From the NCBI RefSeq assembly GCF_039555335.1, contig NC_092642.1:8256752-8320751 (forward strand): a DNA stretch of 64,000 nt, in the 5' to 3' direction. Made by a program: the position numbers and the translations under genes. The notes beneath the pieces were generated by a model, which did not search any database, was not told the origin of the DNA, and saw nothing but the letters and a program-made list of their open reading frames with translations. Origin of the DNA: Amphiura filiformis (Eukaryota > Echinodermata > Ophiuroidea > Amphilepidida > Amphiuridae). Position 1 is the first letter of the stretch. Each line of letters begins with the position of its first letter. Below are positions 1 through 14,500 of the stretch, in pieces.

Positions 1-430
1 GCACACCTTAAGTCTCTCTTTAGTCCATTGTGATAAATTCAGACCTGCAAAACCTTCTCTGAATTCTGAAAGTATTGCACACCTTAAGTCTTTGAATTTG
101 TCGGTATCTGGTTTGTGTACATTTACAAGGTTTTGGTCTCAATGTCCCTCATTCTGACTTCGGTAGGTTGGCAGGTCTGAGATCTATATTTCTTTAAATT
201 AAGAAAATGTTGGTACTGAAAATTTTACCTGCCTGAGAGCAAAATTAACCTTCCACCGGTATAATGTATGTAGTTGCTAAGTTACAACCTTGCCTCTCCA
301 TCAGCTAAAAATTCACAATAACGTTATGAACATGTAGCGGAAATATTGTCAAAACAACTTACAGGAGTTACTTTATTAATTTAAAATGACAGCACTGATC
401 AAAATGAGCAGTCTTGCATATTGTCTCTTG

Positions 431-650
431 GATGCTCATTATATTGATTGTGCTGAGTTGGTGATGTAAAGCACTTTACTTTGGTAACACCTAGATATTT
501 TAGTATAATTATTTTGATGCTCATAATTGTGCTGAGTTGGTGATGTAAAGCACTTTACTTTGGTAACACCAAGATATTTTAGTATAATTATTTTGATGCT
601 CATAATTGTGCTGAGTGGGTGATGCAAAGCACTTTACTTTTGGTAACACT
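431..650. repeat. Tandem repeat, about 80-bp unit, nearly three copies
   Basis: GATGCTCAT...TGTGCTGAGTTGGTGATG and GTAAAGCACTTTACTTTGGT recur at about 431, 515 and 595. Each unit contains AAAGCACTTT. Confidence 0.9.
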
Positions 651-1984
651 GTATACCATAATATTTTATTATTTTCTTGTGTGATTTGAAACTTCTGCTG
701 TTTTATGGATGACTTCAAAGAGGTGCACATTTTGCATAAAATTTGCCTAAAGATGAATCACAATTATGTGAAAAATGAAGTTTAAATCATTGAAACATGA
801 AGCAAATGAATAAAAACATCTAGAGATCCGCCTTGCCCAGAAATAAGCATAGTTTACATAAATTTTGCATTCATTTGCATCCATCAGTTGTATTACAGAT
901 ACCTCGCATGAAGGGTTTCATTATGAAAAAAATTACAAAAATTTCTAATTAGGAAAGGTTATAAAGATGAATGTCACCATTTATTCATGCTTGAAGTACA
1001 TTGTATTATACAAAACATAGAACTGGCTCAGTTCCCTGATCGTGTTGCCCTTGAATAGCAAAGCAGCCACTCGAGCCCGCCAGGGTGAGACCAAGCTAGT
1101 TGGAGTATATCACAGAGCACGGAGCTAGTGCTACATTGTATATAAAATATTTGATTTTTGCAGATTATCATTTTGAAAGATGTTTTAATCATCACCCACT
1201 CAACTTCATACTTTTAATTAAAATATCTTTCTGATGGTAGGTGCTGCTGATTTGTTTAAACCATTATATTAATTAATGAAGAAGATATCATTAAGGGTGT
1301 GTTGGTCAAAGTTAAATTATAGCCTACTATTTATAGGCTTACTTTTTATCTAGTGCTTATGTTATACGGGGTGGGTAGTTTAGTGTTTAGTTAAAGTCAG
1401 ATTCACACATGACGGAGCTGGACAACCTTTTCAGTCAGTCGGCGCAACCCTGTGAAACCTTGTCGCTTTTTATGGATTCTTTCTCTACTTATTTACTTGT
1501 TTAGTATGCATTTTGTGACTGCAAACATGAGCATGGTATCCACCTTAAAAAAACAAGTCTCCCATGCACCCCTTCCTTAGGGTTTATGTGAAATACTGAT
1601 AAAAATGATCAGTAGCACATGCCTACCTGTACATTTGATGCAATGGATGTGACCAGAAAGAAATGTCCCATTGATTTTCAGTTGTAAAATGGTTCCAGCA
1701 ATATTGTCTGGCCCTAGCTAGAGTATCATGATATATTTTTTCAGCATATACCCATTGGAATGGTTCACAGTGAGAGGAAGGAACTTAAAGAAGGAAACTA
1801 TAAAGTATCCAACCAGCCGGTATTTAACATCAGCTAATGTTACTTTAAAACACCTGTCAATGCAAGGCAGAATATTAACAGTGTATTATTCTATCAATTG
1901 ATAGGTATGAGTCCAGAGGCATTTAGGGTGCTGGAAAACACACCTTTTATAATGGTGTACAATTCATGTTCAGGTTGTACATAT

Positions 1985-2760
1985 GAAGAGAGATAGAGAG
2001 CAAAAGAGAAGGAGAAAGAGAGAACTCAGGAGAAATCTGAACCTTAAACAAGGCCCATGGAAGGCATTGGAAAAGTTCTCATTTAGGTTGTGAAAAGAGA
2101 GTACTGGGAGAGATAGAACTTGAGGGAGATATGTGCACCTAAAAGAAGGCCTGTGGACGGTTCTGGAAAAGTCACTATTGAAGTTATGAATAGAGAGATA
2201 TATATGGGAGAGAAAGAGAAGCTGAGAGAGAACTTGAGGAAGGTGTGAACCTACAACAAGGTGATTTAAACTTTTTCATGCATCCTAAAACAAAGCCCAT
2301 TGAGGGTGCTAAGAAAGTCACCATTAATAATATTGTTGTAACCGTGTATAATTCCAACTGAAGTTATGAACAGAAAGAACTTAGAAAAAATGGGGAGAAG
2401 CTGAGAGAGAACTTGAGGGAGGTGAGAACCTAAAACAAGGTGATTTAAATTTAAACTTTATTGTGCGCCCTAAACAAGGCTCATTGAGGGTGCTGGGAAA
2501 GATTTTGTAATAGTTATGAATAGAAAGAAATAGAGAAGCTGAGATAAACATGACCCGAATATGTAAACCTACAACAAGGTCTATTGAGGGTGCTGGAAAA
2601 TCAGCTTTAATATAAGAATACAATTCCAATTGAGGTTATAATTATGAAGAGAGGAAGCCAATACTAAGAGACATTGAGAAAATTTGAGAGACATAATGTA
2701 TACTGAAACAAATCCCAAAATATAGAGGATGCTGGAACTAATTGAGCTTGTGAAACAAGA
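1985..2760. repeat. Degenerate GA-rich tandem array
   Basis: Repeated blocks of GAGAGA-rich DNA, then AACCTNNAACAAGGC, then GAGGGTGCTGGAAAA, at roughly 110-150-bp spacing with heavy divergence. Confidence 0.7.
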
Positions 2761-3995
2761 ACTTCAGGGTGTCACATGAATGTACAGTCCTTTCATGCTC
2801 ACCCTGTACCTCATAATCATTCTCAAGCAATGATGGATAGAGTTTTATCAACTTGTCTATGATGGAATAGTCTCAGTGTAATATTTGATAGGAAGATGAA
2901 ATCATTTATTAACTATGTAAACTATATGTTATAATAGTCATCATATCATATTAGCTTGTGTTATGACAGATGAATGCCATGCTAATTTCCGCCATCCTTG
3001 GCATTGAGTACCCTCCGGCAGATGCTAAGGAATTGCTAGTAGGCAGTGTGACACACTACACAGAATACTAATCCACATCAATGTATGCCAGATCAATGTG
3101 GCCCTGTGTAGTGACTAGATCTAAATGGCACAAATATCACATGGAGACAGTGCAAGTATTGTTCGTTGCATTACAATATGCAGCAAAAGTCACCCTGAGC
3201 GAGTTGGATGACAGGAACCTTATTTTTCCAGTTTTAGTCATTGAACTAAAAAACTGCAGTGCATACTCTTAATATAATACATTGATCTTAATGAGTCGAG
3301 GAAGCCAATAATTGCATTCATATTTCATAGGTCTTGCAGTTTTTCGAGCATTGTTTATCAACAAAAGCAAGGGACTCGTCTATCGATATGCTCGAACGAA
3401 CCGCTACGCTGTTCAATGGCTTTCTTGTACTACATGAAATGTGGCGGGCGATTTAAAATGCACGTGCCCTGAGCAAACTACAATGCGTACGCACACTGCA
3501 GGGCAAAGAACAATGGAAATTGCAATAATTCGCGCGCGTACTACCAGGCAATGACGTCACATGTCAAGTGGTCTATAGAACCCATACCATTCCTCTTGTG
3601 TGCCAGCTTTATTTGTCTCAATTTGTCTCTTAACTCTCTTTGCAAACACAGCTAGCTCATCCCACGGGATCATCCTCCCCTACAACTCATCTTAGAGGGG
3701 CGTGGTCCAATATCAATCGGGTCACGTTACATTAAGGCATTTCCCATTGCAGTGTAGTATAGTGTTATACTCATTTAGTATGCAATGCAGGCTAGTACAT
3801 ATTAATGCACATTGATGTGGTTCCTCACTCCCATGTAGAGTGCCCAATGTATTGAATGGAAACAATTTCAGTTCTGGAGTTGAAATGCGTAAGCTGGGTA
3901 TAAAGCCCAAAGCAAACACAAACAATGTTGCTTTTCTCATCAGTCTGATACCGATTATAGTCAAATTGTGCTGCATTATGATATGACTACATGTA

Positions 3996-4065
3996 GCATG
4001 AAGCGGAGTTTATACTATAGTTGCGGACTATAAGTAGCATAAAGCGGAGTTTATACTCCACTCGC
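3996..4065. repeat. Two direct copies of a 30-bp motif
   Basis: AAGCGGAGTTTATACT occurs at about 4000 and 4033, each after a GTAGCAT(G/A) block. Confidence 0.7.
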
Positions 4066-4380
4066 TTGTAACAAGTGGCTCATTTCTAACCAGTGATGGT
4101 GAATGTTTTTTCCAGATCAACAAGAAATTGTTCACCTAATATGATTAGAATTATTGAAGATAATTTCTGTTTAAGCCTGTGAAATAGTCAGATTCTACCC
4201 TTTATTCTGTCAAGATATTAAAAATGAAAGAGACTTAATTAGTTTTTTGTTGACATTAAATGCAGTCATGAGTATCATTTACCTGTAAGTTGGAGAGAAG
4301 ATAATTTCAGGAGAATAAGAAAACTGCTGGAAAAATACGATTTTCAGAGCCTGGTAGCCTGTTATGTGTAATAACAAACA

Positions 4381-4710
4381 GGCTATTCCATTTGATAACC
4401 ATACTCCCCTTGTGGAAGATTTTGGGATTCCAACTAAATTTAACAGTTTTACCCTTTTAAGATACAACCATTTTCATTCATAAATGGTGGGAGATTTTGC
4501 AATTCCAAACAAAATTTTCTGATTTTCGGGTAAGTTTTGCTAAATTTCAATTAGAATTATAAAGGTACATATAAAGGTACATAAAGGTACATAAAAAGGT
4601 ACCATAAAATTAGCAAAAATGCCAGCTGGATAGAACATAAATGCAACTGGAATCAATATGGCAGTATAATTTTCCACAGGGGGTGTGTAGATTTTAAATA
4701 GAATAGCGCA
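4381..4710. mobile_element. MITE, GGCTATTCC family, subfamily B, degenerate
   Basis: Left end GGCTATTCCATTTGATAAC with CTCCCCTTGTGGAAGATTTT; right end CCACAGGGGGTGTGTAGATT then GAATAGCG. The middle carries unrelated AT-rich repeats including short AAAGGTACAT units. Confidence 0.55.
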
Positions 4711-5479
4711 ATGAGAGTCGTAATAGGCAATATTGTCTTAACACGATGCAACGTTTGGGTAAACAGCCGTTAAGTGATCAATCTAACTACAGATATGTTT
4801 CCATTTGAGGACAACTTCAATTGGGTAATGAAATGAAGAAAATTGTTAGGTTTTGTTAGGACTGCTATAAATTGATCAAACCCATGAAGCCTTGGGGCCC
4901 TGTGCAGTTCCCACTTAAAGTGGGACATGTTACTCTAGATGAGGAACATTTATAAAACAAAGAGGAACCTGTTACACAAGTGAAGGAAAGCTGACATTTG
5001 AAAGAAATGTACCTCTTCTTGCAATTAAATGTAGTGCAGAATGCAGATTTTGATTAATTGAGTTTCATGGTTAAAGTAAACCACATATGCTACACATAAA
5101 CCAAGTTATGCAATTAAATTTTCCACGTTTAAGCTTATATCTTAATACTTCTGACTTGTAATGCAAAAACTTATGTTGTCTCATCACTTTGCCTTTCACA
5201 GATGAATTGAGTTGGATGGCTTTAATGTAAACTGTGTATCCAGTATACAATTAAATTTTCAAGCGTTTAAGCTTCAACTTCCAAAAAGAAAGCTGACAGT
5301 TTAAAAAATGTACATATTCTTCCTGTTAAATGTTGTGCAGAACCATAAACCCCAGGGATATTTGATGAATTGAGTTTGATGGCTTGAATATAAAACACAT
5401 GACTTGCACATAAACCAGTTTATGCAATTAAACCTTCAAATGTTTAATCTTCTGTTCCATTTCTGTGTTGTTTTTACAG

Positions 5480-5555
5480 GCTGTCATAGACAAGTTAAAA
5501 ATGGAGCAAGAAACTGCTGAATACTTTGCCTTGTATGAAGTTCAAGAAGACTTTG
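5480..5555 (+). CDS. SNX27: SNX27 coding exon a
   Basis: Acceptor TTTTTACAG, donor GTAAGT. Encodes [20 protein letters not shown] and so on, ending in phase 1 (GACTTTG + AA). It begins the FERM-like part visible here. The exon before it is not in the window. Confidence 0.9.
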
Positions 5556-8500
5556 GTAAGTATATATTCAAGGGTTATATCTTTATCCCCCTGAGCACTA
5601 CCTGTCGATCTAACCTTGCCTCTGATTGGTCAATTACATGATATCTTCACTTTAATCACCAATCAGAATGGAGCTTTGCAAATAATTCACCCCAATTTTT
5701 TGCATGGTGAAATTATTCTAACAATGTTGCTGATTGGGCCAATTGATATGAAAATTTCTTTTTGGCCAATCGGGAGGTAGTTCTCATGGGTTAAACAAAA
5801 AAAACATTTTGAAAACAAACTTTACTGTAGTATACATCTGCAAATATTATTTTTATGATAAAAAATGTAGAAATCCAGAATTGAAATTTTGTTTGTGCCG
5901 TTTGACTGGCTGCGAATTACTCATTATTGCCGGTATAACACTGTATGCACCTCGTCAACCTGTCTTGAAGTTTGCAATGTGAACCTCCGGTTCAAGTAAA
6001 ATGTTACCTTTGTATTCTTTCTCCGTTTTATTTCATGCAGAAAGAAAACTAGCCGTCACAGAATTCCCGCACAACTTGTATATACAGAACTACTCAACAG
6101 ATAATAACACAAGTTGCATCACACTACGCAAGTGGGTCTTCTCACCGCAACAAGAACTCTTTCTTAATCACGATGAGGTTGCGATGAACTTTCTTTTTTG
6201 GCAGGTAGGTATCACCTTTATGCTATTCGCCGATGGCACGGTCATCTCAAAACGAGTTTCTACGTGCAAAGTGTGTGTTGCGTGTACGTACGCCTATTAA
6301 ACGTGTGCTCTAAATATTGCAAGGAGTTTCCCAAAAGAAAGAATCAGGTTGAACTCAACAGTTGCCTTAACTCATTATACAATGGACTATTCCAGTTGAT
6401 ATCCATCTACATGAGACATTACCTTAATCTTCTACACAATGGTATGAATTTCAACTGGAACAGCCAATTATACGATCGTATAAGATCAGACCACGATTAT
6501 TAGCATATTATTTCCATCATGGTCATAAATTTTCAAGAAGGGATTTCCCCAAAGAGGAATCTCTTTATACTTAGAGAGTGTTGCTTAGCAGCATGTCGGC
6601 ATTATATGCTCATTTAAAAGTGACGCTACTTAACAGATAGTGATGCTTACTCTACTGTGAAATACTTAATTTTTAAAAAGAGATTTTTATTAAATTTGAA
6701 AAGTGTGTGCTATAATCAAAGACCGAACTAAAAAGACTAGTTTGTGTCTGACGTCAAGGCAAAGGTGCAGCGTGATTGGTTGCTGACCTGCACAGTACGA
6801 CATTTTTGATCTAGTTGACAGGACGTCATACGCAAACAAGTCTTTTTAAATTTGGTCTTGAATTATATAGAATAACCAAAAATGTGAATGTGAGTTGTTT
6901 TTGTGAAATCCATACACCCCCTATGGAAGACATGACCTTAATCTTCCACATGGTGAATTTCAAATGTGGTTACCTGAATGAGTGATTCCATTTGAAATAC
7001 ACACCCCTGTGTGGGAGATTAAGGTCATGTCTTCCATAGGGGGTGATATGGATTTCAATTGGAATGGCCCATCAATTCTAATTCTGAGTGAAATGGTCCC
7101 TGGTAATTAACATACTGTAAAACACTTTAATTTCGCGGCAACTTTCACAAATAGCCAATAAGCCACATTTTTGCGGCAATTTAATTTTTCTAATCAAAAA
7201 AAAAAAAATTTAGAAGCTTAAAATGCACTGTATTCCCTGTCAAAGTTTCCGAATTCATAACCTCAATTTTCTCTTGTTTTTGGGTAGAATTTTCATCTTA
7301 CCTGACCCAACAGAATGTTGCAATTAATTTAGAAACGAAATATGTCTGTTTTAAACTTAAATGCAAACTATGAAGAAAATTATTTTTTTTTTTTTTTTTT
7401 GACCAACACGTTTTACAATGGAGGCTGCCATTTTGGATATATCCCACCATGCCTTTGTACATCCTGGAAACATATTTTTGTTTGAAAACTTTAGTTTTTC
7501 ATCCTACAACACTAAACGATAATATTTTTATCATTTCTAAGGTGTGACAAAAATATTTAAAAACATTCAGAAGTTATTTTGACACAAATGATGCGAGGGA
7601 AAGGAAACTTATGCCAAAAACGTCAGAGTCACTATTTTCAAAGCACTGAATGTATCAACACAAGCAAATCAATCCTCCAGCAAGTTTTATGTGGAAATTT
7701 ATATGATCCTTCATTGTCATGATAAACAAAGTTAGTGTTAATGATGTTACAAGGTAAATGACTAACAAATAATAATTTATGCCATAACATTACGATATTA
7801 TGGTTAAAAATAGTAATATTCAAGATTTAATTGGTTAAGTTAGGGTTGCCAAAGTCGGCACCAGTTACAAGTGTATTTTCACAAATGTAATTTCGCGTGA
7901 ATTTAATTTCGCGAATTGGAGGTGCTCGCAAAATTAACTTGTTTTACAGTATCTTATTTTGTTATTCATTACTTTGTGTTTGACCTTACATTTTTGTTTA
8001 ATTTTCAGGCAATAGATGATGTAAGTAAAGGGCGTATCCAACCCAAGGATAGTCTATATGAACTGAAGATGCATCAAGAGAAAGGAAATAAGCTACAGGT
8101 ATGATGCTTAGAGTTACCTAGTACTTGAGGTATATGGGGAGGGAGGCCAAGCAATAGATGAAGTAAGTATCCAACCCAAGGATAGTCTATATGAACTGAA
8201 GATGCATCAAGAGAAAGGAAATAAGCTACAGGTATGATGCTTAGAGTTACCTAGTACTTGAGGTTATGGGTATAGGCAGGGAGGGCCAGGCAATAGATGA
8301 AGTAAGTATCCAACCCAAGGATAGTCTATATGAACTGAAGATGCATCAAGAGAAAGGAAATAAGCTACAGGTATGATGCTTAGAGTTACCTAGTACTTGA
8401 GGTATATGGGGAGGGAGGGCCAAGCAATAGATGAAGTAAGTATCCAACCCAAGGATAGTCTATATGAACTGAAGATGCATCAAGAGAAAGGAAATAAGCT

Positions 8501-11500
8501 ACAGGTATGATGCTTAGAGTTACCTAGTACTTGAGGTTATGGGTATAGGCAGGAGGGCCAGGCAATAGATGAAGTAAGTATCCAACCCAAGGATAGTCTA
8601 TATGAACTGAAGATGCATCAAGAGAAAGGAAATAAGCTACAGGTATGATGCTTAGAGTTACCTAGTACTTGAGGTATATGGGGAGGGAGGGCCAAGCAAT
8701 AGATGAAGTAAGTATCCAACCCAAGGATAGTCTATATGAACTGAAGATGCATCAAGAGAAAGGAAATAAGCTACAGGTATGGTGCTTAGAGTTACCTAGT
8801 ACTTGAGGTATATGGGGAGGGAGGGCCAGGCAATAGATGATGTAAGTATCCAACCCAAGGATAGTCTATATGAACTGAAGATGCATCAGGACAAAAGAAA
8901 TAAGCTACAGGTATGATAGTCACGTATAGGTTAGTAGTACATGTAGGATCGCAATCCCACAAGTTATTGACCAGGATAATCTAAATCAACACTCTCAGCA
9001 CTTGCGCTATCATGGAAGCAAACATACTAAAGTACTATTAGTCCAAGATTCTAGATCATATTTCTTCCACTCTAACATCAATCATTAAGGAGAAATAGGC
9101 TGCCCGCAGCCAAAGATCTAGCCCACAGACCAATTGTGGTTGGCTCTTGATTGAGTAGCTCTGAAATGTACATTCTTAGTCAGTGGGAGTGGTCTAGTTC
9201 GTAGACACATAATCTGATTGGACAATCGCATGATTTCGGGTGCCGTCTATCAGGCTGTAGACGTCCCAACGTCATCATGAGTGTTGATAACGCGTAACAC
9301 GCTTGTAGAGGTTCGTGTATGTATCGCGTTGTATGCGTAGACTAGTGCGGAATAAGCGCACACGCTAGCAGTACGCGCAACAGAATACGAGAAGTTGTAA
9401 ACAAGATTTCGTTCATTTTATAATAAGGGTCTTTATGACGGCAACTTAGATTTTGCTTTAAAAAATAGTTTACAGTTATTAAAAAAATATTTAACTGACT
9501 AAGAATGAGAATAAGTAATCATTTAAGAAGGTGTATTTGGTCCTCAAATACAGATCTTTAAAATATGTATGGTCCTCTGTGGCCCACAAGCAAATATAAT
9601 TGAGAACCCTTGCATTACTAGAACTATTAGAGTGATTGTAATGGTTTGTACTACATGCAAAATATACATGTAGGAGTCTCACTGTCCTGGGTGGAAACAT
9701 TATTTTGTTCATGAAGTGATTTTGCTACAAGTAAGGTGTTCAATATTTCTTAGTTTTGACTTTTATTGAAAAGTATAGTTCATCAATGGAAATAAAACTC
9801 CCCTCCAGTAGGACTACTTCATCAATAACCAGTCCAGAACTGAAGTTCATCCCTTGTGCGAATACTGACCATTAAGTCTCGCCAGTTGGTTATTTTTAGA
9901 TCAACCTCTCGTACGGTTTGGTCAGTCACACCGTGACAACATTAATACATAGGTTGACCTGGTAAGAGCAGTATTACACGTGTAACATTTACTAAAAGCC
10001 ACAGGCCACAGATATTGATCTTGGCTTGTACTATCACTCTGCAGCCTGTGTACACATTACAACGATGCAACACATATATAATTGCCAAAGCAACACTGAA
10101 ACTTTTTTATGGTTGTCTCGTTTACGATTCGTTATAGGGTAGGTATTAGTACTTCCATTACATGTGCTGTTTCCATGACAACCTGGCTATTAGAGAAATA
10201 TAAAGGAGGATAGTGGGTTTGTAGAGAAATTGCATTAGGAATGGTCTCTGTTTATGCTTCACTATGCTGTACATTATACAGATGTATTTACATTTCAAGA
10301 GACCTGTATATTGTTCCCTACGCTACTTGTGGCTCAAGTAGGAACATGATTCGGGTTTAACGTGCCGTCGGCATAGTGACACAATAGTTTATTCTTGGGA
10401 GATATGCTAGGTAGCAGGTGCCAGGAATGGTTAAGATAATTCTAAAGGATGAGCCGTGCTCGAATATGCATGACGTTTCACATTCATGACTAGTGTATGA
10501 GACAGGTTGTAATAACAGGCTTTGCTGTTGGCTTTGTTGGTGATAATGAATGATCAAGAAACACTTAATCTAAACATGACACATTTGTAAAAAGGTTGTT
10601 AATGAACAAGAAACATTTATTAAAGAAAGAAACAGTCATAAAAGGTTGTTATAAATAATCAAGAAACACTTCATCAAAGGAAGAAACATTCATAAAAATG
10701 AGGTTATTAATAATCAAGAAACACTTCATTGAAGAAAGAAACATTCATAAAAAGAGGTTATTAATTATCAAGAAACACTTCATCAAAGTAAGAAACATTC
10801 ATAAAAGGAGGTTGTTATCAAAAGAAACATCCATACAGTCTACTTTTCATTATGCTCTGTGAGAAGGATACATCATACATGAAGGTTATTACTAACTGGA
10901 GTCACCATGTTTTGCATGTTTTACCGTGTCCAGACTGGAAGTAACATTGAATATCATGGTAACTTGAGAATAACCTTCACACTTAACTGGCATTAGGAGA
11001 AAGGTTATGAAGTTACAGTAAATATCTGTGGGCAAAATAACAGTGAATTTCATGGTAACTCACACTTACCTGGTACATGTATTAGGAATAAGGTTATGAA
11101 GTTACAGTAAATATCTGTGGGCTAAATAAACGCTGCTAACCCAATGAACACACACACATTGTCAAAGTTGCAATTATTATTATTATTATTAGGAGGCTAA
11201 TTTGTTTTGCTGAGGTTATATAACCTGCTACTATGGTTTCTGGGGTGTGATTTCCCCTCTTGCCTACAGTTGCTGTGAATTGTCTGTAGATTATCAGATG
11301 GGGCTTGCTCTAAAGAGGGTGTGCCTTCAATGGGCGAGAAAGTAGACCCATATTAAGTATGCAAATTGTAGAAATTATGACCCATTTATATTGGAAACTC
11401 CAAAAATATAGAATCCATTAATTGTTGTAGTTGTCTACTGAAACTCACACATTGTCATAGTGGTACTAGAGAAAACTGATCAATTTATATAGTGGAAATT

Positions 11501-14500
11501 GACTAAAGGCAGAAGTTGACAACAACAAAAAACCTATCCACATAATAGCATCATAAAAACCCAACCCATTGTTATAAGAGGGAGATTATCAAGTAGTTAA
11601 TCAAGGCTAGTTAGTGATAACCAAGTTTTAGCTGGTAAAATGGAATTGTGACATGGCTGTGTGTCCGATTTGAAGATAACATTTAAAAAAAGCATCTAAA
11701 CGTTAGGTTTAAACCATCATATGCAATGAATTATAGACCATATTTCCTGGCTCGCAGTGTGCGGAGGAGTAGATCTATATAATGTAGCTGAACTAAAGGT
11801 AAAGGATGATATAAGCTGTGTCACAAGAAACAAGATACTTTTCTCATTACCATTTAGAATGGCAAGGGATGAATTGTCTTATTTCTGTCTGCTTGTACTT
11901 TGTGGTCAGTTCAAAGCAGTCAAACCTGGGCTCAAAGGGCCATTCCAGATGAAATCAAGACACTCCCTATAGAAGATACAACCTTAATATTCCACACAGG
12001 GAGTGTGAATTTGTAATGGGATTACCTGAATAGGCGACTCCATTTGAAATTTACACCCCCTGTGTAGGAGATTAAGGTCATATCTTCCATAGGGAGGGAT
12101 TCTTTCCCATATATGTAAGAAATACATAAATCATGGAAATTGTTTTATCTTGGGATGAAATTTAGGAAAGAATGGGGTGTAGATGTTAAATGAAGTCACC
12201 TATTCAGGTAACCCCATTTGAAATTCATACCCCCTGTGTGGGAGATTAAGGTGATGTCTTCCATAGGGGTGTATGATTTCAACTGGAATAGCCCAGTGAT
12301 AGAAGTGGTTCTTGGCTTTATACTTAAAGGATATACAGTCATTTAATTTTGACACCTTGAAAGTAAAATAAACTTATCATTTAATTGATTGAATATGTAA
12401 GTTGTGATTACAAAAACTTGACCCTGCTAAGTGAATTAAGACTTGAAGCTGTTTTAAGTAAATAGAGCACCCTTGAATAAATAGCATATGTGCCGTTTAT
12501 TAACTGAACTGCGTTTGGATCACACACAGGCAATTTTTATTTTGGATATTTGTTTATTTGGATATTGTTCACTTTATTTTGTTCTTGAACTTTAGAAACT
12601 TTTGTTGTGAAAAGTTTATTTAAGGATGTCGAAATTGACAATAATTTTAAATATACTGTATACTTCAAGTTCAGTAGTGACGTCAATGCCTTTTAGCGGT
12701 TGTGCCACACGCGTGCCCACAAACGCTCTTGAACTTGTACGCTCTGCTTGATTAACTTATCACACACGGTTCACTTCTGCGGCCAGTGAAAAGCGCACAT
12801 ACGTCACTACCACAGAATTAGAGGAGAACCTGGACTCCTTATATCGCCATGTACAATCACTACTGAACTTGAGGTGAACCAAATTATAGATGGTATATAT
12901 TTGAGGCTAATTAAGTTTATATATTTGAATCATTTCACAACTCAGATTTCCATCTCTAAATGTGTAAAACACCCAGTTTAATTTTCTTCTGTTTGTCTCT
13001 TTGTTTATTGCAGTACTTAAAGGTAGTACGGGGTCTAGACGGTTACGGTGAGCTGACATTCCCACATTGTCCATGCGATGCTAGAAAGAATGGACATGTT
13101 ATTCCTACATTAACATTTCAACAGTTCAAATTGCAAGCATGTACAGACGATGGCACATTAGAGGTAAGAGTCAATCCTAATTTAGGGATTCAATCATGTT
13201 TCACCATTGTTCATCACCGATTAACAACGATGCATCCACGTCGTCTGAGTAGTTTACTCCGCGAGGGCAGCTTTAGCTGCCTGAGCGAAGTAAATATTGA
13301 TTATTTCAAGTTTAATCAACAAAGTGGTTATAAAACACTCGAAAAGAGCAATTCAGCTAGCACTTCAACGATTCAAAAACCCTGTGAAAATTAACAAAGG
13401 AAATCAACATCACAAAAATGCTTCACCAATTTTTAACAAAACAGGGCAACTTCTTGTGACACACCTCATGTGAAAAATTACACAGCCATCTCAAATCCTT
13501 CATCTTCATCCTTATGGACCTAACCAACTGTCTGGGAGTGTGGTTTACTCACGGATCTGCCTTTGTTGCCAACATGTAGCGAATGTCTGTCCCACTTGTA
13601 GGTAATGTCTTTGTCTACACATAAATGGTGTCTTTGTCTTTGCACTGTTTTGTATTTTGTTATTACCTTTCAGGGTGGCCAAAGTCTTCTCGAGCTTTGC
13701 TCTTTTTTTGGTCATCCTACCATTATGTATAATATATATTTTCTTTGCGTTGATATGGTAAATAAATAAACTGAAACTGAAACTAATTGCAACTTACATG
13801 TACAGGGTGTATCAAAATGATTGGTACCGAAGACTTCTTAATTTTTGCCGATTTTTTAAACTATTTTTTTGTGCCAGTTTGGGGTTAATTGTTTAAATAT
13901 TTGTAATTATAGTAGTTTTATCTTCTCTAAGAATTTTAGATCATAAAGATAGCACATTCTATTAAGAAGTTACATGATTCTAAAAAAAAGTGGGTGTTTT
14001 TACACTTTTCATCATCACGCTGGATCAGTAGCGCACCATTTTCAAAGCTCTATTTTACTGCAAATACCTTGTGAGGATGATATGTTGAAAATCATGGAAA
14101 TGTTTAATATTTTCCCTGCCTATTTCTTCATTCATAATATATATTAATGTAATAATCAATATTTATTGCTTGAGAGTAATATTATTGACTTGAATAATTT
14201 AGTTGGGGCGAAAGAAGTTTGTGTATCAACACCATCATGGGCGGTAATTTATTGTATTTTTGAGATTACTAAGTAGATGGTGTGGCAGAATGGCTATAGA
14301 CTGTAGACAATGTAGGTTAGTTTAGACCTGGTAAAAGTTATTGGAATGGTTCCACACTTCAGTGTGCATTCATAGTTAAGAATCACTGGTCGACACGAAG
14401 ATATGGAGAAGTGCAGAGAAGATTTAGGAGACAGTTTCTAAGAGCAAGACGTATCCAATGCATACATGCTATAACTTGCAATGCTTCAAAATATGATATG

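Larger units (their letters stand above)
1..5479. other. Presumed SNX27 intron or upstream sequence
   Basis: No exon of the PDZ or PX part of SNX27 is recognisable here. The stretch holds an 80-bp tandem repeat, a GA-rich degenerate tandem, a MITE copy and otherwise unremarkable AT-rich DNA. Confidence 0.6.

Noticed and set aside
2965..3075. Possible SNX27 upstream exon (MNAMLISAILGIEYPPADAK)
   Set aside because: No match to PDZ, PX or linker sequence and no convincing donor and acceptor pair.
12960..13394. 144-codon frame taken as a complete gene
   Set aside because: Only 13014-13163 is real (an SNX27 exon). The rest is intron read-through on both sides.
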